Below are positions 1 through 10,787 of a DNA stretch of 64,000 nt, piece after piece; the stretch's first letter is position 1, and each line of letters opens with the position of its first letter. The DNA is from Turnera subulata (Eukaryota; Streptophyta; Magnoliopsida; Malpighiales; Passifloraceae). Location: the NCBI GenBank assembly GCA_028386065.3, contig JAKUCV010007207.1, positions 3,046 to 67,045 on the forward strand. The letters are read 5' to 3'. Position numbers and translations under genes: made by a program. The notes under the pieces are model-generated. The model worked only from the letters and a program-made list of their open reading frames with translations, was not told where the DNA came from and searched no databases.

Positions 1-507
1 TTGATAACCAGGTTTGACCACTAGCTTATTCGTGACGGGGCCCGGTAAAGATAAAATTGGTAATTGGTTTTTATTTGAGTCTTTTAGTTGGGCTGTTTAG
101 CCTGTGTTCTTGGACTTGAGTACATCTAGTGTTCATATTGATCGTCTTTCCATTGTCGTGAGCACTTCGGACTCACCCCTCACCTGCGGGCTTTCATCCC
201 GTAGGATGAGTTGTTCATTGTACAGGTTGATGCATTCCAGACAGGCTGTGACGATTCCGTTGGACGGGCTTGGATCCATAGTTTGCATGTGTCGCATACA
301 GTGTTAGTGAGTTTAAGTCTTCCGCTGTGCATAGTTTTTCTATTATTGGGCCATTGGGCCGGTTTTATTATTATTGATGTTTATTATTATGGGTTGTCGA
401 GCCCGAGTTATTGTGGTTCACACTGTATGCTTGGGTTTATTTGGTTGGGTTGCCACAGTTCCGGCTCGTGTTTACTGTGTACGGTAAATACGGGTCGGGG
501 CGTTTCA
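1..507 (+). mobile_element. 3' part of a Gypsy-type LTR (cut by window edge)
   Basis: This stretch follows the last ~600 bases of the two long LTRs at 30980-33772 and 38559-41302: a segment with 'gacggggcccgg' and 'aagataaaattgg', the 'gagcacttcggactcacccc' block, the 'ttcatcccgtagg' block, and the closing 'acggtaaatacgggtcgggg' followed by cgtttca, which is the LTR end. It is diverged, so it belongs to another copy or subfamily. No primer-binding-like sequence follows position 507, so it is either a solo LTR or the 3' LTR of an element lying to the left of the window. Confidence 0.75.
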
Positions 508-1277
508 ATCCAAGAGTTGGTGAACTATATATAAGAATTTCACATAAAAAAATATACGAGAAAATCTCATTTTTTTTTGTTGAGAAAGGGAGTCATCTCC
601 GTGCGCCTAAACTTCTGGTTTATAAATTGAGAAGGCAAGAATATCGTACACCTAGTTTACGAATACCTATCTCAAATCTCCCTCAAGTCAGATTTTAGAC
701 ATGTAAATTATACCAGTAAGGATACAGATTGACCCATTAAGTTAAATATTACCGTTCCCAGTTCAATCTTGAACTAGGAAATAATACTGATAAGTTCTCC
801 ACCTTCAACGCAATTTGCATGATTTTTGCTGAACCAAACTAGCTCGCATTCAATACAGAATGGGTAGAAAAAGGTTAAAAATTACATTCAAAACACGGCA
901 GTCCTCCTTACAGAAAGATTCCTCATTTACCAATGGGTCAAAAATTTAGTAACTTAAACAAGTTCATCATCAATAAAAACACACGTGGAAAATCAAGAGC
1001 CCTCCTTTGTCTCTGTACCACACTATCTATCTCTCTTCTCTCTCTCCCTCCCTGTGCCATCTAGTAAACACAAACTTCATCTCTGGATACTCCCAGACAG
1101 TAAACACACACACAGCCTCCCACCCCCAGAACCTCCTCCAATAAACTCTAGAGCGAGAAGAGACAAAAGCAAAACCCCCCAACCCCCAAAAAATCCCACT
1201 GAAAAAAACTTCAAAAAAAGAAAGGAAATCCATCCCAAGAGACACAACACACAACAACCCACAAAAGTAGCTAAGAC
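508..1277. other. Upstream region and 5' leader of the cyclin gene
   Basis: No coding signal is seen. The first ~450 bases are ordinary AT-rich DNA. From about 1010 the sequence turns into long CT-rich and A/C-rich tracts, typical of a plant 5' untranslated leader; an A-rich 'atcaataaaaacac' near 970 is the only weak TATA-like candidate. The transcription start cannot be placed from sequence alone. Confidence 0.4.
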
Positions 1278-1307
1278 ATGTTCAACTTAAACCCACCACA
1301 CCCATAA
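1278..1307 (+). promoter_or_regulatory. Short upstream ORF (9 codons) in the cyclin leader
   Basis: ATG at 1278 opens a nine-codon frame (MFNLNPPHP) closed by TAA at 1305-1307. It lies 140 bases before the cyclin start. Short uORFs of this kind usually let ribosomes resume scanning. Whether this one is transcribed and translated is inference. Confidence 0.4.
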
Positions 1308-1319
1308 CCCAACCAAGCC

Positions 1320-1454
1320 ATGACCACTAAACCCACCACTTCTTTACCTCCACCACCACCACCACCACCACCACCACCACACACTCATGTCCCCGTCGCC
1401 AACTCCGCCGTCCGTCTACTAACCACCCGCCCCCATCACTCTCATTATGTCTAA
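1320..1454 (+). promoter_or_regulatory. Proline-rich upstream ORF overlapping the cyclin start codon
   Basis: ATG at 1320 (purine at -3) opens a 44-codon frame that contains a run of about eleven proline codons from the CCA microsatellite at 1350-1378. It ends at TAA 1452-1454, eight bases beyond the first base of the cyclin ATG (1447) and in another frame. A ribosome translating it would pass over the main start, so it should lower cyclin output unless it is skipped by leaky scanning. The geometry is seen directly; the regulatory effect is inference, and depends on the mRNA starting upstream of 1320. Confidence 0.5.
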
Positions 1455-3016
1455 CTCGGTGGACCCATCTGCCTCCACCTCCTCCTCTTCCTCCTCCTCC
1501 GCTGCTGTTAACAGCCCCCTCGAAGAAGAAGACGACGCCGGTGAAGTGGTCCAGTACTGTTGCGATGCTGACACGTGGATCTCCAACCACGCCCTACAAT
1601 CCTCTCCCTCCGATGAGCATACCATCACTACGCTCATTGACTCCGAACCCCACTTCATGCCCGTATCCGATTACCTCCACCGTTGCCGCGACCGCTCCAT
1701 TGACATCACCGCCCGCCAAGACTCCATCAACTGGATCCTGAAGGTTACGTATATATATATATAATAACCATAATACATAAGCATATATACGTATAAGAAA
1801 AAGCACTGCTACGTATTCGTATATGCTAATGTGAATGTGAAATGTGAATATTATTATTTACAGGTGCATGCATACCATCGGTTCTGCCCGGTAACAGCTT
1901 CCCTCACGGTCAACTACTTTGACCGTTTCCTTTCTTCTCATTCCCTTCCGGTAAAATGCCAGATTTTCCGGTAAAGTTTGAAACTTTATTGAAGTGTGTT
2001 TCATTGGGTGGAGTTGTTTACTTTCTTTTTTATACTACTGTCTGTACAGGGGAATGGGTGGCCGTTTCAGCTGCTATCAGTGGCGTGCTTGTCTTTAGCA
2101 GCCAAAATGGAGGAGCCCCACGTGCCACTTTTACTGGACCTACAAGTACTTGAACCCGGTTTCATATTCGAACCCAGAACCGTCCAGAGGATGGAGCTCC
2201 GGGTAATGGCCAATCTCAAATGGAGGCTACGCTCTGTCACTGCCTTTGATTATCTCCATTACTTTATCTCCAAGCTTCCTTCTTCTTCTACTACTTCTTC
2301 ATCACCATCACACGATTCCAATCAATTGTTCAAAGCTTCTTCGGATCTCATTCTCAGCACCACCCGTGGTAATTCGGATCCTTGTACCCGATCGCCCAGG
2401 AGGAATATATGTTTCGTCTGTAATGGGATTAATCGGATTTGTTTTGGATTTTCAGTGATTGATTTCTTAGGTTTTCTGCCGTCTACGGTGGCAGCGGCGG
2501 CTGTTCTATGCGCGGCAGGTGGCAGGAGCGGGGAGGTGTCTGCTCAGGCGGAGGCGGATGGCCAGTTCTTTCACGAGAGTGTAAACAAAGTAGTAAATTC
2601 TTGTCTGGGTCTAGATAGTAATTTCGTTATTTTTCTTTTTGTTTGTGGGTGTTGGTGTAAATATGCTACCACCTTTTTTGTTGCGAGAATTTTTCCACGA
2701 TTTTAAAGAGTAGTATTGAAATATGTGTGTGTTTGTAAAAATTTGGTCTTTTTCTTTTTTTGGGAAGGAAATGGTGAAGAGCTGTCACCAACTAATGGAG
2801 GAGTACATGGTGGACACGTGCCCTTCGGCTCGGCTCAAGGACTTGACGGCTGAGCAGATGGCGGCGCCTCCGAGCCCCGTGGGCGTGCTTGACGCCGCTG
2901 CCGCTTGCGGGAGCTGTGATACGCGCTCCGACAACCCTGGCCCCACCAGCCAAACCAGTCCCGGGCCGCATGCCAAGCGGCTGCGACCCTCTGCCCCGGA
3001 TGTACAGCCACCGTAG
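1447..3016 (+). CDS. CYCD1: D-type cyclin, CYCD1 group (five exons)
   Basis: Regulatory cyclin that partners CDKA in the nucleus and drives the G1/S transition through phosphorylation of the retinoblastoma-related protein. Exons I infer: 1447-1743, 1864-1950, 2050-2368, 2456-2589, 2768-3016; all junctions are GT-AG and the frame holds throughout, giving 361 residues. The cyclin N fold is clear from about residue 70: the block ARQDSINWILK, then NYFDRFLSSH (exon 2), then SVACLSLAAKMEEPHVP and MELRVMANLKWRLRSVTAF (exon 3). The C-terminal cyclin fold spans exons 3-5 and ends in a polar Pro/Ser tail with AKRLRPS. The residues between DYL and KMEE match the CYCD1 group better than CYCD3 or CYCD6. 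Oddity: the N-terminus has no canonical LxCxE motif; QYCCD is the nearest sequence. The start is the first ATG in frame and sits just before the Ser-rich N-terminus. Two upstream ORFs precede it. Confidence 0.9.
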
Positions 3017-6000
3017 ATATAATTAAAGCACATTACCTCATCTGAGAATCATCATCAGTCTCTCTCCGGTTATTGTACCTTTTTTTTTAAAAAAAAAGAG
3101 AGGGAGATATTAGATATCATAAATGAGGCTCGCCTTTTACCCTTTTCTTTTTTTTCGTTTAATTTTTTTTCCAATGCGTTTGATATTGATATGAACGTAC
3201 AGGGATTGTATAAGCCAAGGGAAGGAGGTATTTTGATTTTTCATTTTGGGTTAAGGAGGTATTTTGTTAGTCGTACTCAGTATTCGTATTAATTGGAAAA
3301 AAAATTCATAATGGAATATTTGAAGTCAGAGGTTTTTCTTTTAAGGCGGGATGGTGGATGGGTGTTTTGGTCAAAGTGCGAGTTCATCTTAAGGAGTTTT
3401 TTTTTTTTTTTGATACGATGAAAGTGTGAGTTCATATTAAGGAGAGTCCTTGTGTGTCTAATTCCAATGATGTTTCAATTATTCCAACCAATCATATGTC
3501 GTATCTGCATGATGATGGGTTTCACAAAAACAGGAGATCTGGTAAAAAATATGGCTGTCTTTTCGGACCATAATGCCCCTGGTCGTGTGTCTTTGGTTGG
3601 AAACCAGTATACATCTAGTTTCTCCGTGGTAGATAGGGCCAGTCTTACGATGCCTCGTTAATTATGGTGACTGACCGCGTAATGTAATGTAATTTAAATG
3701 ACCAGATTTCCTCAACTGCCCTCCCAAATAATCCAAAATTTTCTCATGTGTTTAAAACTCAAAAGTTAAAACCCATACGAGGGTGTGAATATAGTAATTT
3801 TATGCAGGAAAGAGGGATAAAGGGGAGATTTCGCAATGATGTTTCGAGGGGACAGATAGGTGAAGTGACGAGGTGGGCATGACGGGCATGTGCCACGTAA
3901 TCAAGGGGGTGGTGGAAACGAGAGGGAGAGGGAGAGAGAGGGGGGGAAAATGGAGGGAAAAGAGGTGAGTGGTGGTTTTTTTTGGGGAGGACAGAGAGAG
4001 AGGAGGGGCGGTCCAGCTGTGAAAAAGGACAGAGTTGTATAATTTTTTCGAAGACTGGGGCAAAGATTTGATTTGATGGGGGGAGGGGAGTGAAGGGTGA
4101 TAGGGGGCCATCAACAAGTCAAATCACCTAGGAGAGTGTACGGGAACAGCAGGACCAAAAAGATATCTAGACGTGATGCAAAGAAAGAAAAACTATAGAG
4201 AGAGAGAGAGAGAGAGAGAGTGTGACTTGTTTGGGTGAGCCATCTCTATTCTCTTGTTCATGGTTCATTTTTATAGTAACTGTGCTAGTCACTCAATAGA
4301 AAGAAACATGTGGTCTCGTTGGCACGCCCATACAAAAGATGTATTAAACTCTGTATAGAATATATCGATATTTGGAAGTTGGAACTTGATTTACTACCAA
4401 AGATTTTAAAAGTCATTGTGATTTTCCAACTAAAGTGATGATAGTAACAAACACAGAAATTACACTATGGGGAGTGAACTAGTGACTTTTTAAAGGCAAT
4501 TTGCGACTGGATAAAATCAGACCACTAGAGGTCAATCATAACATGCCTAAAGCCAAAGGTTCAAGCAACTTCCAAAATGAGGTGGCCGCATGCCACTTGG
4601 TTCTCTCTTTTTCCCCCCACCCCCATTGTAATGGTCCAATCAGTGTTACTACCAGGTGCCATCCCCCAGGCAACTTTTTTCTAGTGCATTGTTTACATCA
4701 ATTTTTTTCTCTTTCAAAACTCTAGACGAGGGTAGGTCTCAGTCTTGTTTTCTTTCTCTTGTAGAGTAACTTCCTACATTTTTATGTCTTGATCCTATTC
4801 TTATGTCCTTTTATTTTATGTCTTTTTTTTTTTTGAAGTGAAATGCAATCCTTTTATTTTATGTCTGTGGACACTTCGATCCATCATCTCCACAGTCCTA
4901 GCTATACCCCCTTATTACTGGGCCTGGATGTGCCTAAAATGGAAGCCACAAATATGTGGCTGGGATTTCCTACAAAATTTGGTCAAGGTGGTCCCCTTTT
5001 CCAGGCTGTATGCGAAAGGTGCATAGGGACCCAGCTCTCGCTTCACCAAATTTCCTGCACTGCAGGAAGTGGAACAGCATATATGAACTAAGGAAGTAAT
5101 GCTTAGGTGCATAGTTGGCCAAGATTGTGAGCATGTGAAATCAGGGCCCAGATAAGGCCCATAAAAGGATAGACTGGACCCACCCACAGCTCCTACAGTG
5201 ATGATGGTAAACAGTACTAGACTCAAGACTGCAAAGCGCAACAAATACACACCCAGGGGGAAAAAAAAAAAAAAAGAGAAAATTACAGCTCCTTTGGTAA
5301 TTACATTTGTTATGAATTTTGTTCTTGAGCATTAAAGGCATTGCAGTAGTAGCAGACCGTAGAATCCTACGTTAGATGGAGCCAATGCACGAGACAAACC
5401 AGCATTAAAAACCCAAATAAAAAACACCACCCACCCACCCACCATGTCTCTGACTCAACTCTATCTCTCTCAACTGCGGGAAATTTGTGTACTGCAATGC
5501 TCTCCATGCCTGCACGACCACATTGGTATCTCTTTGTCCTCTGGATGAAGCACATGGTCTTTCCCCCCCTTTTTTTGGTTGGCCTATTGGTGTTGCTTTG
5601 CCTTTGAGTGCTTCGGTTCTGTTGGAATGGTTTATAAAATGGAAATGTGCATATTTTAGTTGTGAATTATTTCATGCTAATTCTGTCTTCCCTTTGTTTC
5701 TTTCGAGGTGTGGAAGTGTGTCTAACTAGAATAAGCTTTCATTTTCTTTCTTAAAACAAATTAACCATCATTCAGTTTCAATGTTTCTTGTTCAGATTCT
5801 TTGACATACTCGGGATAGTTCACTGTCTCTCTTAAAAAGAGTACGCAATGGAGGAAGAAAGAAAGGATGAACTGTTTAAAGTTGATAGCAGCTCAAGATC
5901 CACACCAAGACAATTAACAATGTTGATTTTCTTAACAAACGACAAAAAAACAAACTCACTGATTGCTTTTATAATGACAATGAATGATTGTGTAAGAATT

Positions 6001-7552
6001 ATTGTCCCACAAAGATGAAGTAAGCCACCTGAAGATGGGAGGGATAATCATTCCCTCATTTTCAATCCAATGTGTATAATCACTTGAGACAAATATGCTT
6101 AGCCTGGCTTACTCTTGCGCCAAACAATAAGCATTCACCAAACATCCCCTTTTTTTTTTTTTTTTTGTTGTTGAAAGGTGAATATTACAACGGAAGTTGC
6201 AAACACCAGCAATCTGACTCAGATGCATTCCTATCCTTTTTATTTTTCCTTCAGAACTCAGATGGAGGCCTGCCAGAGCGAGATGCAAAGGGGAATAAAC
6301 GAAATTTAGGTACTCATTATTCATTAATATAGATAAAAACTTACAAATACCAACACAAACCGTACGGAGAACAGCCCATCTAAGATGCTGTTGCTAACAG
6401 CCTGCAAACCAATACAGGAAAGCTCATAGAAATGGTATGACCATAATGAAGATCTAGGCAAAAGACCATAAATCTACAAACTGAGTTCTGAAAATAGAAA
6501 TCAAATTTAACAACAAACAAGAAAGCATTAAAATGATAAAAGAAGAAACATATTCATCTCAACTCCTACGCGTCTTGACCATGCGGGCAGCGGATCCGCT
6601 AACAACTTCTAACTGAGTTTTACGGATACATGCGGTATGTAGGCTACCAGAGGTAAGGTTAATCACTTGAATTTGAAAATACTTGGCGTTTGTATACAAG
6701 AAAGGAAATGAGCCACCATTTTGTTATTCCCTCCCTAGCCTAAGCTAAGGGCTGAGACCTTTGCAGTAACCAACTCAATGAGTTTTAGCCTTTTAGGGAC
6801 CTTGAGTAGAGTAGCCTTGGACGAAGCTTATTTTATGTTGCGCCATCAGAATCATAGGGTTAACAAACATCGCCCGCTGGACCAAGAGCTGGGATATCAT
6901 ATCCTAGTGAAATGCACACCCTTCCTCAACTCAACTTCAAATAACTGATTTAGTCTTATTTTCTGATGAATATCTTCCCACTTGGACTCAACAACCCAAC
7001 TTCCTACAATCCACTAACCTTCCACTAGGTTACCCCTATCACAAACAACAGAATGTTCCCCAAACAAATATATGATGTACCCTTTTAAGTGGAGAAGGAA
7101 AAACATCAGCTTTATTCTTTTTCAGATTTGTAGTGAAGCAAGAAATAGTTCTGCTAAACACAATGCATCTGGAGAAAAAAGGACCCTAACTAATGTCAAT
7201 ACAGTTCAAGTGTTCCTTCCATTCACAATTTCGGTGACAAATCCCGCCTCACGTGATATTTCCCTCATCACCTACATTTGGGCCTCACAGAGATAGAAGA
7301 TCCGGAACTATATTGATTGCCCTGTTTCGGCCACATCCACTTGAATAAGCCACGATTGATGTATATAGAGGCCTAATTTCAGGATTCAATTCCTTTGTAG
7401 GACAACAACATCAAGAAGATAATCCAAACAAACCAATTTCGCGTTTAGGGGAGTGTAAATATACCAAATTTAACATAGTTCACATACAATACAACAATCT
7501 ACCCAAGAGAGAATCGAGTTTAGCCAAAAGTAAAACATGGAAACTAATACTC
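3017..7552. other. Intergenic DNA between the cyclin and the ABC gene
   Basis: The first few hundred bases should hold the cyclin 3' UTR. The stretch 3800-4090 is strongly G/A-rich, followed by the (GA)n run at 4197-4220. Open frames here are short and match no family I recognise. A segment at 4840-5090 (including an 82-residue frame ending AGSGTAYMN) looks less AT-rich than its surroundings, but I cannot assign it. Nothing else supportable is seen. Confidence 0.4.
4197..4220. repeat. (GA)n microsatellite
   Basis: About twelve uninterrupted GA units following a longer G/A-rich stretch. Plant GA repeats are common near promoters and can bind BPC/GAGA-type factors, but no gene start is seen next to it. 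Confidence 0.85.
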
Positions 7553-8341
7553 TCAAGAGCTGAGTGTGAGAAACCTCAAAGCCATAGGATGCTTAGCTTC
7601 GGACAACCTATCCGGTTCCAAGACTTCCACAACATCACCGTCCACAAGCAAGCAAACCACATCTGCAATCCTCTGAATCTGCTTTATACTATGAGACACC
7701 ATCACCACCGTCAGTCCCTGCTTCTTCTTCAGCTTCATAATCACGTCCTCCACGTTCTGGGTCGATATGGGATCCAACGCGCTGGTGGGCTCATCCAGCA
7801 ACAGCACTTCCGGCTCATTGGCCAGAGTCCTCGCCAGGGCCACCCTCTGCGCCTGACCCACCGACAGGTCGCTCCCTCTCTTGTCATAGAACGAGGCGTC
7901 AAGATCCGCGAGAGTCAGCAGCCTATGAACCTCCTCGTCGCTGAGCTTCTTCCCCTTCAGCTGAGGCCCGAACCTGATGTTGTCGGCGACCGTGCCTTCG
8001 AATAACGCCGGGAGCTGGAAGAGCATGCCCACTTTGCGGCGGAGGGAGAGGACGTCGAGGTCGCGGATGTCGCGGCCGTCGAGGAACACCGTCCCGGAGG
8101 GGGGTTCCCATAGTCGGTTGAGGGCCCTCAGGACCGTTGACTTGCCGCTGCCGCTGGGGCCGATGATCCCGACGATCTTGCCCTTTGGTATGTCCATGTT
8201 GACCCCGTGGAGGATTGGGGTCCCGGCGTCGGAGGACTTGGTCAGGTTGCGTACCCGGAACTTGGTGGTTTCCGCCGGCGATGGTTCTACGGTGACGGAC
8301 AAGAGAGGTTCTTGATTCTCTGCATCTGGAAACCTCTCCAT
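7553..8341 (-). CDS. ABCI17: ABC transporter I family ATP-binding protein (ABCI17/STAR1 type)
   Basis: A 262-residue soluble nucleotide-binding domain in one uninterrupted frame. Order of motifs: Walker A GPSGSGKST (61-69), Q-loop at Gln109, signature LSVGQ (159-163), Walker B VLLLDE (179-184), D-loop SALD (187-190), switch His217 in VSHS. The signature's second Gly is Val, as I recall for this plant family. Known relatives are rice STAR1 and Arabidopsis ABCI17/NAP3; STAR1 pairs with the membrane protein STAR2 in a half-size bacterial-type transporter linked to aluminium tolerance. No transmembrane segments are present, so it needs such a partner; none is in this window. Length is usual for the dicot form. 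The upstream half is distinctly GC-richer than the surrounding DNA. The ATG at 8341 is preceded by no better in-frame start. Confidence 0.9.
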   Translation of the reverse strand: MERFPDAENQEPLLSVTVEPSPAETTKFRVRNLTKSSDAGTPILHGVNMDIPKGKIVGIIGPSGSGKSTVLRALNRLWEPPSGTVFLDGRDIRDLDVLSLRRKVGMLFQLPALFEGTVADNIRFGPQLKGKKLSDEEVHRLLTLADLDASFYDKRGSDLSVGQAQRVALARTLANEPEVLLLDEPTSALDPISTQNVEDVIMKLKKKQGLTVVMVSHSIKQIQRIADVVCLLVDGDVVEVLEPDRLSEAKHPMALRFLTLSS

Positions 8342-10597
8342 CGGGTTGTGTTTCGAACTTTCAGGTCTTGTCGGGGAAGAAAGAGTGGTTTCCTGTGTAC
8401 TTGTTAAGGAGAATGTTTGGAAGAAAGTGTGGCCCTGTCTTAGGTAAGTTCTCCCTTAGATGGAACCTTTTGGCTTCCACTTCCCCAGTTGTGTCACAGA
8501 AAAGCATCTTTGTTACCTAAACCACCTAGCGACAAATTGGATATCCATGTTTGCTCGGTATCAAGTTTTTGAAGGAATACAACCAAACGATTCTGTTCTA
8601 CGAAAAGGAAAAAGAATAAGTAAACGAAATGCTACAAAAGTACACAAGTTTAGGAGAAGCCGCCCCCAGTATTCACCTGGCAAGTTAAATTTCCCCATTC
8701 CACTAGCTGGGCTGGGCGCTGGTTTACTGACTGATTCGAAAGATCATATTTATGAATTATGATGTAACATTTTCATACTGTAAGTTAAGTTTACAGTAAA
8801 AAAAAATGTTTGTAATTTATATTCGAGTGGCGCCACCTATAATCTTAGAGTGGTTATGCCTCCAAGTGCAAGTGTACTAAAAAATGAAATCTAGTATGTT
8901 ACGGATATGGTACCATTGTAGCATGCCTATCAGTTAATAACTTTTTGTACATTATCTAAGGCTACCTATCCACATCGCCTACTAATTTATTTCAAAAAAA
9001 AATATTTGATTGACTTAAATAAGGATAAGTGCGTAATATGATACATTATCGAACATGATATGTTATTTTTCAGTACTACGGTAGAAACAAATAAAAATGT
9101 TTCTTTACCCATCACCAAAGACGGATTCTACGACTGACCCCCCAAAAAAACGAATTCTACAACAGCAATAGAAAAAAAAAATGGGGGGCGGGGGGTTGAT
9201 TCTACCACAAGAAGGAAACGGAGAAGAAGAAATAACCAAATGGGTGCGGAAAACGAAATCAAGTCGGGTCGCATTTCACCTCAACTAATCACATGGACAC
9301 TGTACAGTCCTCTTAGTTGGGCCTCTTAACAATGGGGTCGCCGAGGGTTGGTTTGGTTTTGGACTTCGATTGGATTTCACTGGGATATGGATTAGATTAG
9401 GTTGTCCCCAACATAAATTATGTTTTTTTTTTTTGTTTTGATCGGATGTAAATTATGTTTGATTGTGTGATTTTTGTGTGAGTACATATTGTGTTTGGTT
9501 AAATATTTGACCGGACTGCGCTCATATACCAAACTAATCGATTTATCCTGAGGAAGAAAATGTTTTAAGTATTTTGATGATCATAATATAAACTATCACT
9601 GGTTAAACTCATAGTTGGTATTTTATTCAGAAGTTTTGCGGAATGAGCTATTATGCTAATGCATATGCATGAAAAGGAAGAAATAATAGCCATCATTCCC
9701 TTCGTGAGAAAATAAGGCAATAATTTGGTCTCAAAGAAAAAAAAGAAAAACAATATAAGGCCATAATTTCGATTGGGCTCAATTAATTTCCACACAATGT
9801 TAGGCAATTGTGATATATTTTATGATAAAAAACACAAAAGTATCGACATCCATTTCGCTGCAACAGTCTACTCGAATTGGTCTTATCGAAAACGAAAAGA
9901 AAGATCTCCACTATTTTTTGTTTGTAAAAACTACTGCTCGAACTGCAAGATATTGTTGAATTCATTTTTCATTCTGAAAAAATAAAGAAGAAAATAAACA
10001 TTTTCTAAAAGGAATACTGGAATTTCAAGTATGGCCTATATAGTATAGGATACACTGCACCCAGCCATTCAAGCCCAATAATACTACCTCCCGGTCCCGG
10101 CTCAATCAATGTGAGTGAAAAGAAAAAGAGAAAAGAATAAAAACGCAGAATAAAAAAATTTTCAAAATGCAATGTTAGAGGACGTCATGAGGGGGTAAGA
10201 AAGTAAAGGGCAAATCTTTGTTGGACCCGACAAGAAGTGGATGGGACAAGCAAGCAGCGTAGGTGGTTGTATTGTAGTCTAGGTGGTGGGGTTCCCCCCA
10301 AATGAAATGATGAGGAATTAGGACATGTCAGCTTTGCCCCGGATCCGCCGGATGGACGGTGATGCTGGTGGCCCACCTCCATTGTGTCCTGTCCGTACGA
10401 CGTACTTTTTGCTATACGACGAGTACTGTAGTCAGTCACGTAGTCATGTATGTACTTACTACCATCCCTTCCCTTCCTCAAGGGGCTGCTTCTTCTTTCT
10501 TTTTTTTTTCTATTGTGTAGTAAAAATTCCTTGACACCTTCCATTCCAGTGGGTGGGCCTAGTTCGTGGCTTCCAGCTGGGATTTTGTGGGTCCCAT
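8342..10597. other. Promoter side of the ABC gene and AT-rich spacer
   Basis: No gene is recognised. A small imperfect hairpin lies at 8766-8810 (aacattttcatactgtaa against its near complement), possibly a fold-back relic. A homopolymer C/G/A patch sits at 9140-9190. A 100-residue open frame at 8460-8762 has no family signature and lies in the presumed promoter, so it is not annotated. Confidence 0.4.
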
Positions 10598-10614
10598 AAA
10601 CGTATACTATTGTT

Positions 10615-10770
10615 TTTTTGTTTCTATCCAGAATCCGGAGCTTTGCCCCTACTAATCTGGGACTAATCCGATCTCCCAATGAAAATTTTCTGCGTACACG
10701 AAGACTCGAACCCAAGACTTTGCTTAAGCAAAACCAAGAAGCTTACCACTTGGACCAACCCCATATTGGT
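10615..10770 (-). mobile_element. tRNA-derived SINE with 17-bp target duplication
   Basis: Read on the minus strand, the element begins near 10770 and carries RNA polymerase III promoter boxes: an A box (tggtccaagtgg, 10757-10746) and a B box (ggttcgagtct, 10712-10702), about 34 bases apart as in a tRNA. The body runs to an A-rich tail at 10615-10625. The flanks are near-identical direct repeats: 10598-10614 (aaacgtatactattgtt) and 10771-10787 (aaacctatactattgtt), 16 of 17 matching. This is the structure of a short interspersed element copied by a LINE's machinery. Family name unknown. Confidence 0.85.
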
Positions 10771-10787
10771 AAACCTATACTATTGTT

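Noticed and set aside
4840..5090. Possible small gene (82-residue frame)
   Set aside because: Composition is slightly higher in GC, but nothing in the sequence matches a family I know.
8460..8762. 100-residue plus-strand open frame upstream of the ABC gene
   Set aside because: No family motif and it sits in the presumed divergent promoter; likely chance.
10185..10715. 176-residue open frame on the minus strand
   Set aside because: Its first part lies in the SINE body and the rest has no family motif; the SINE structure explains the sequence.
10702..10757. Possible tRNA gene (A and B boxes on the minus strand)
   Set aside because: No acceptor stem or anticodon arm can be formed; the boxes belong to a SINE with a target duplication.
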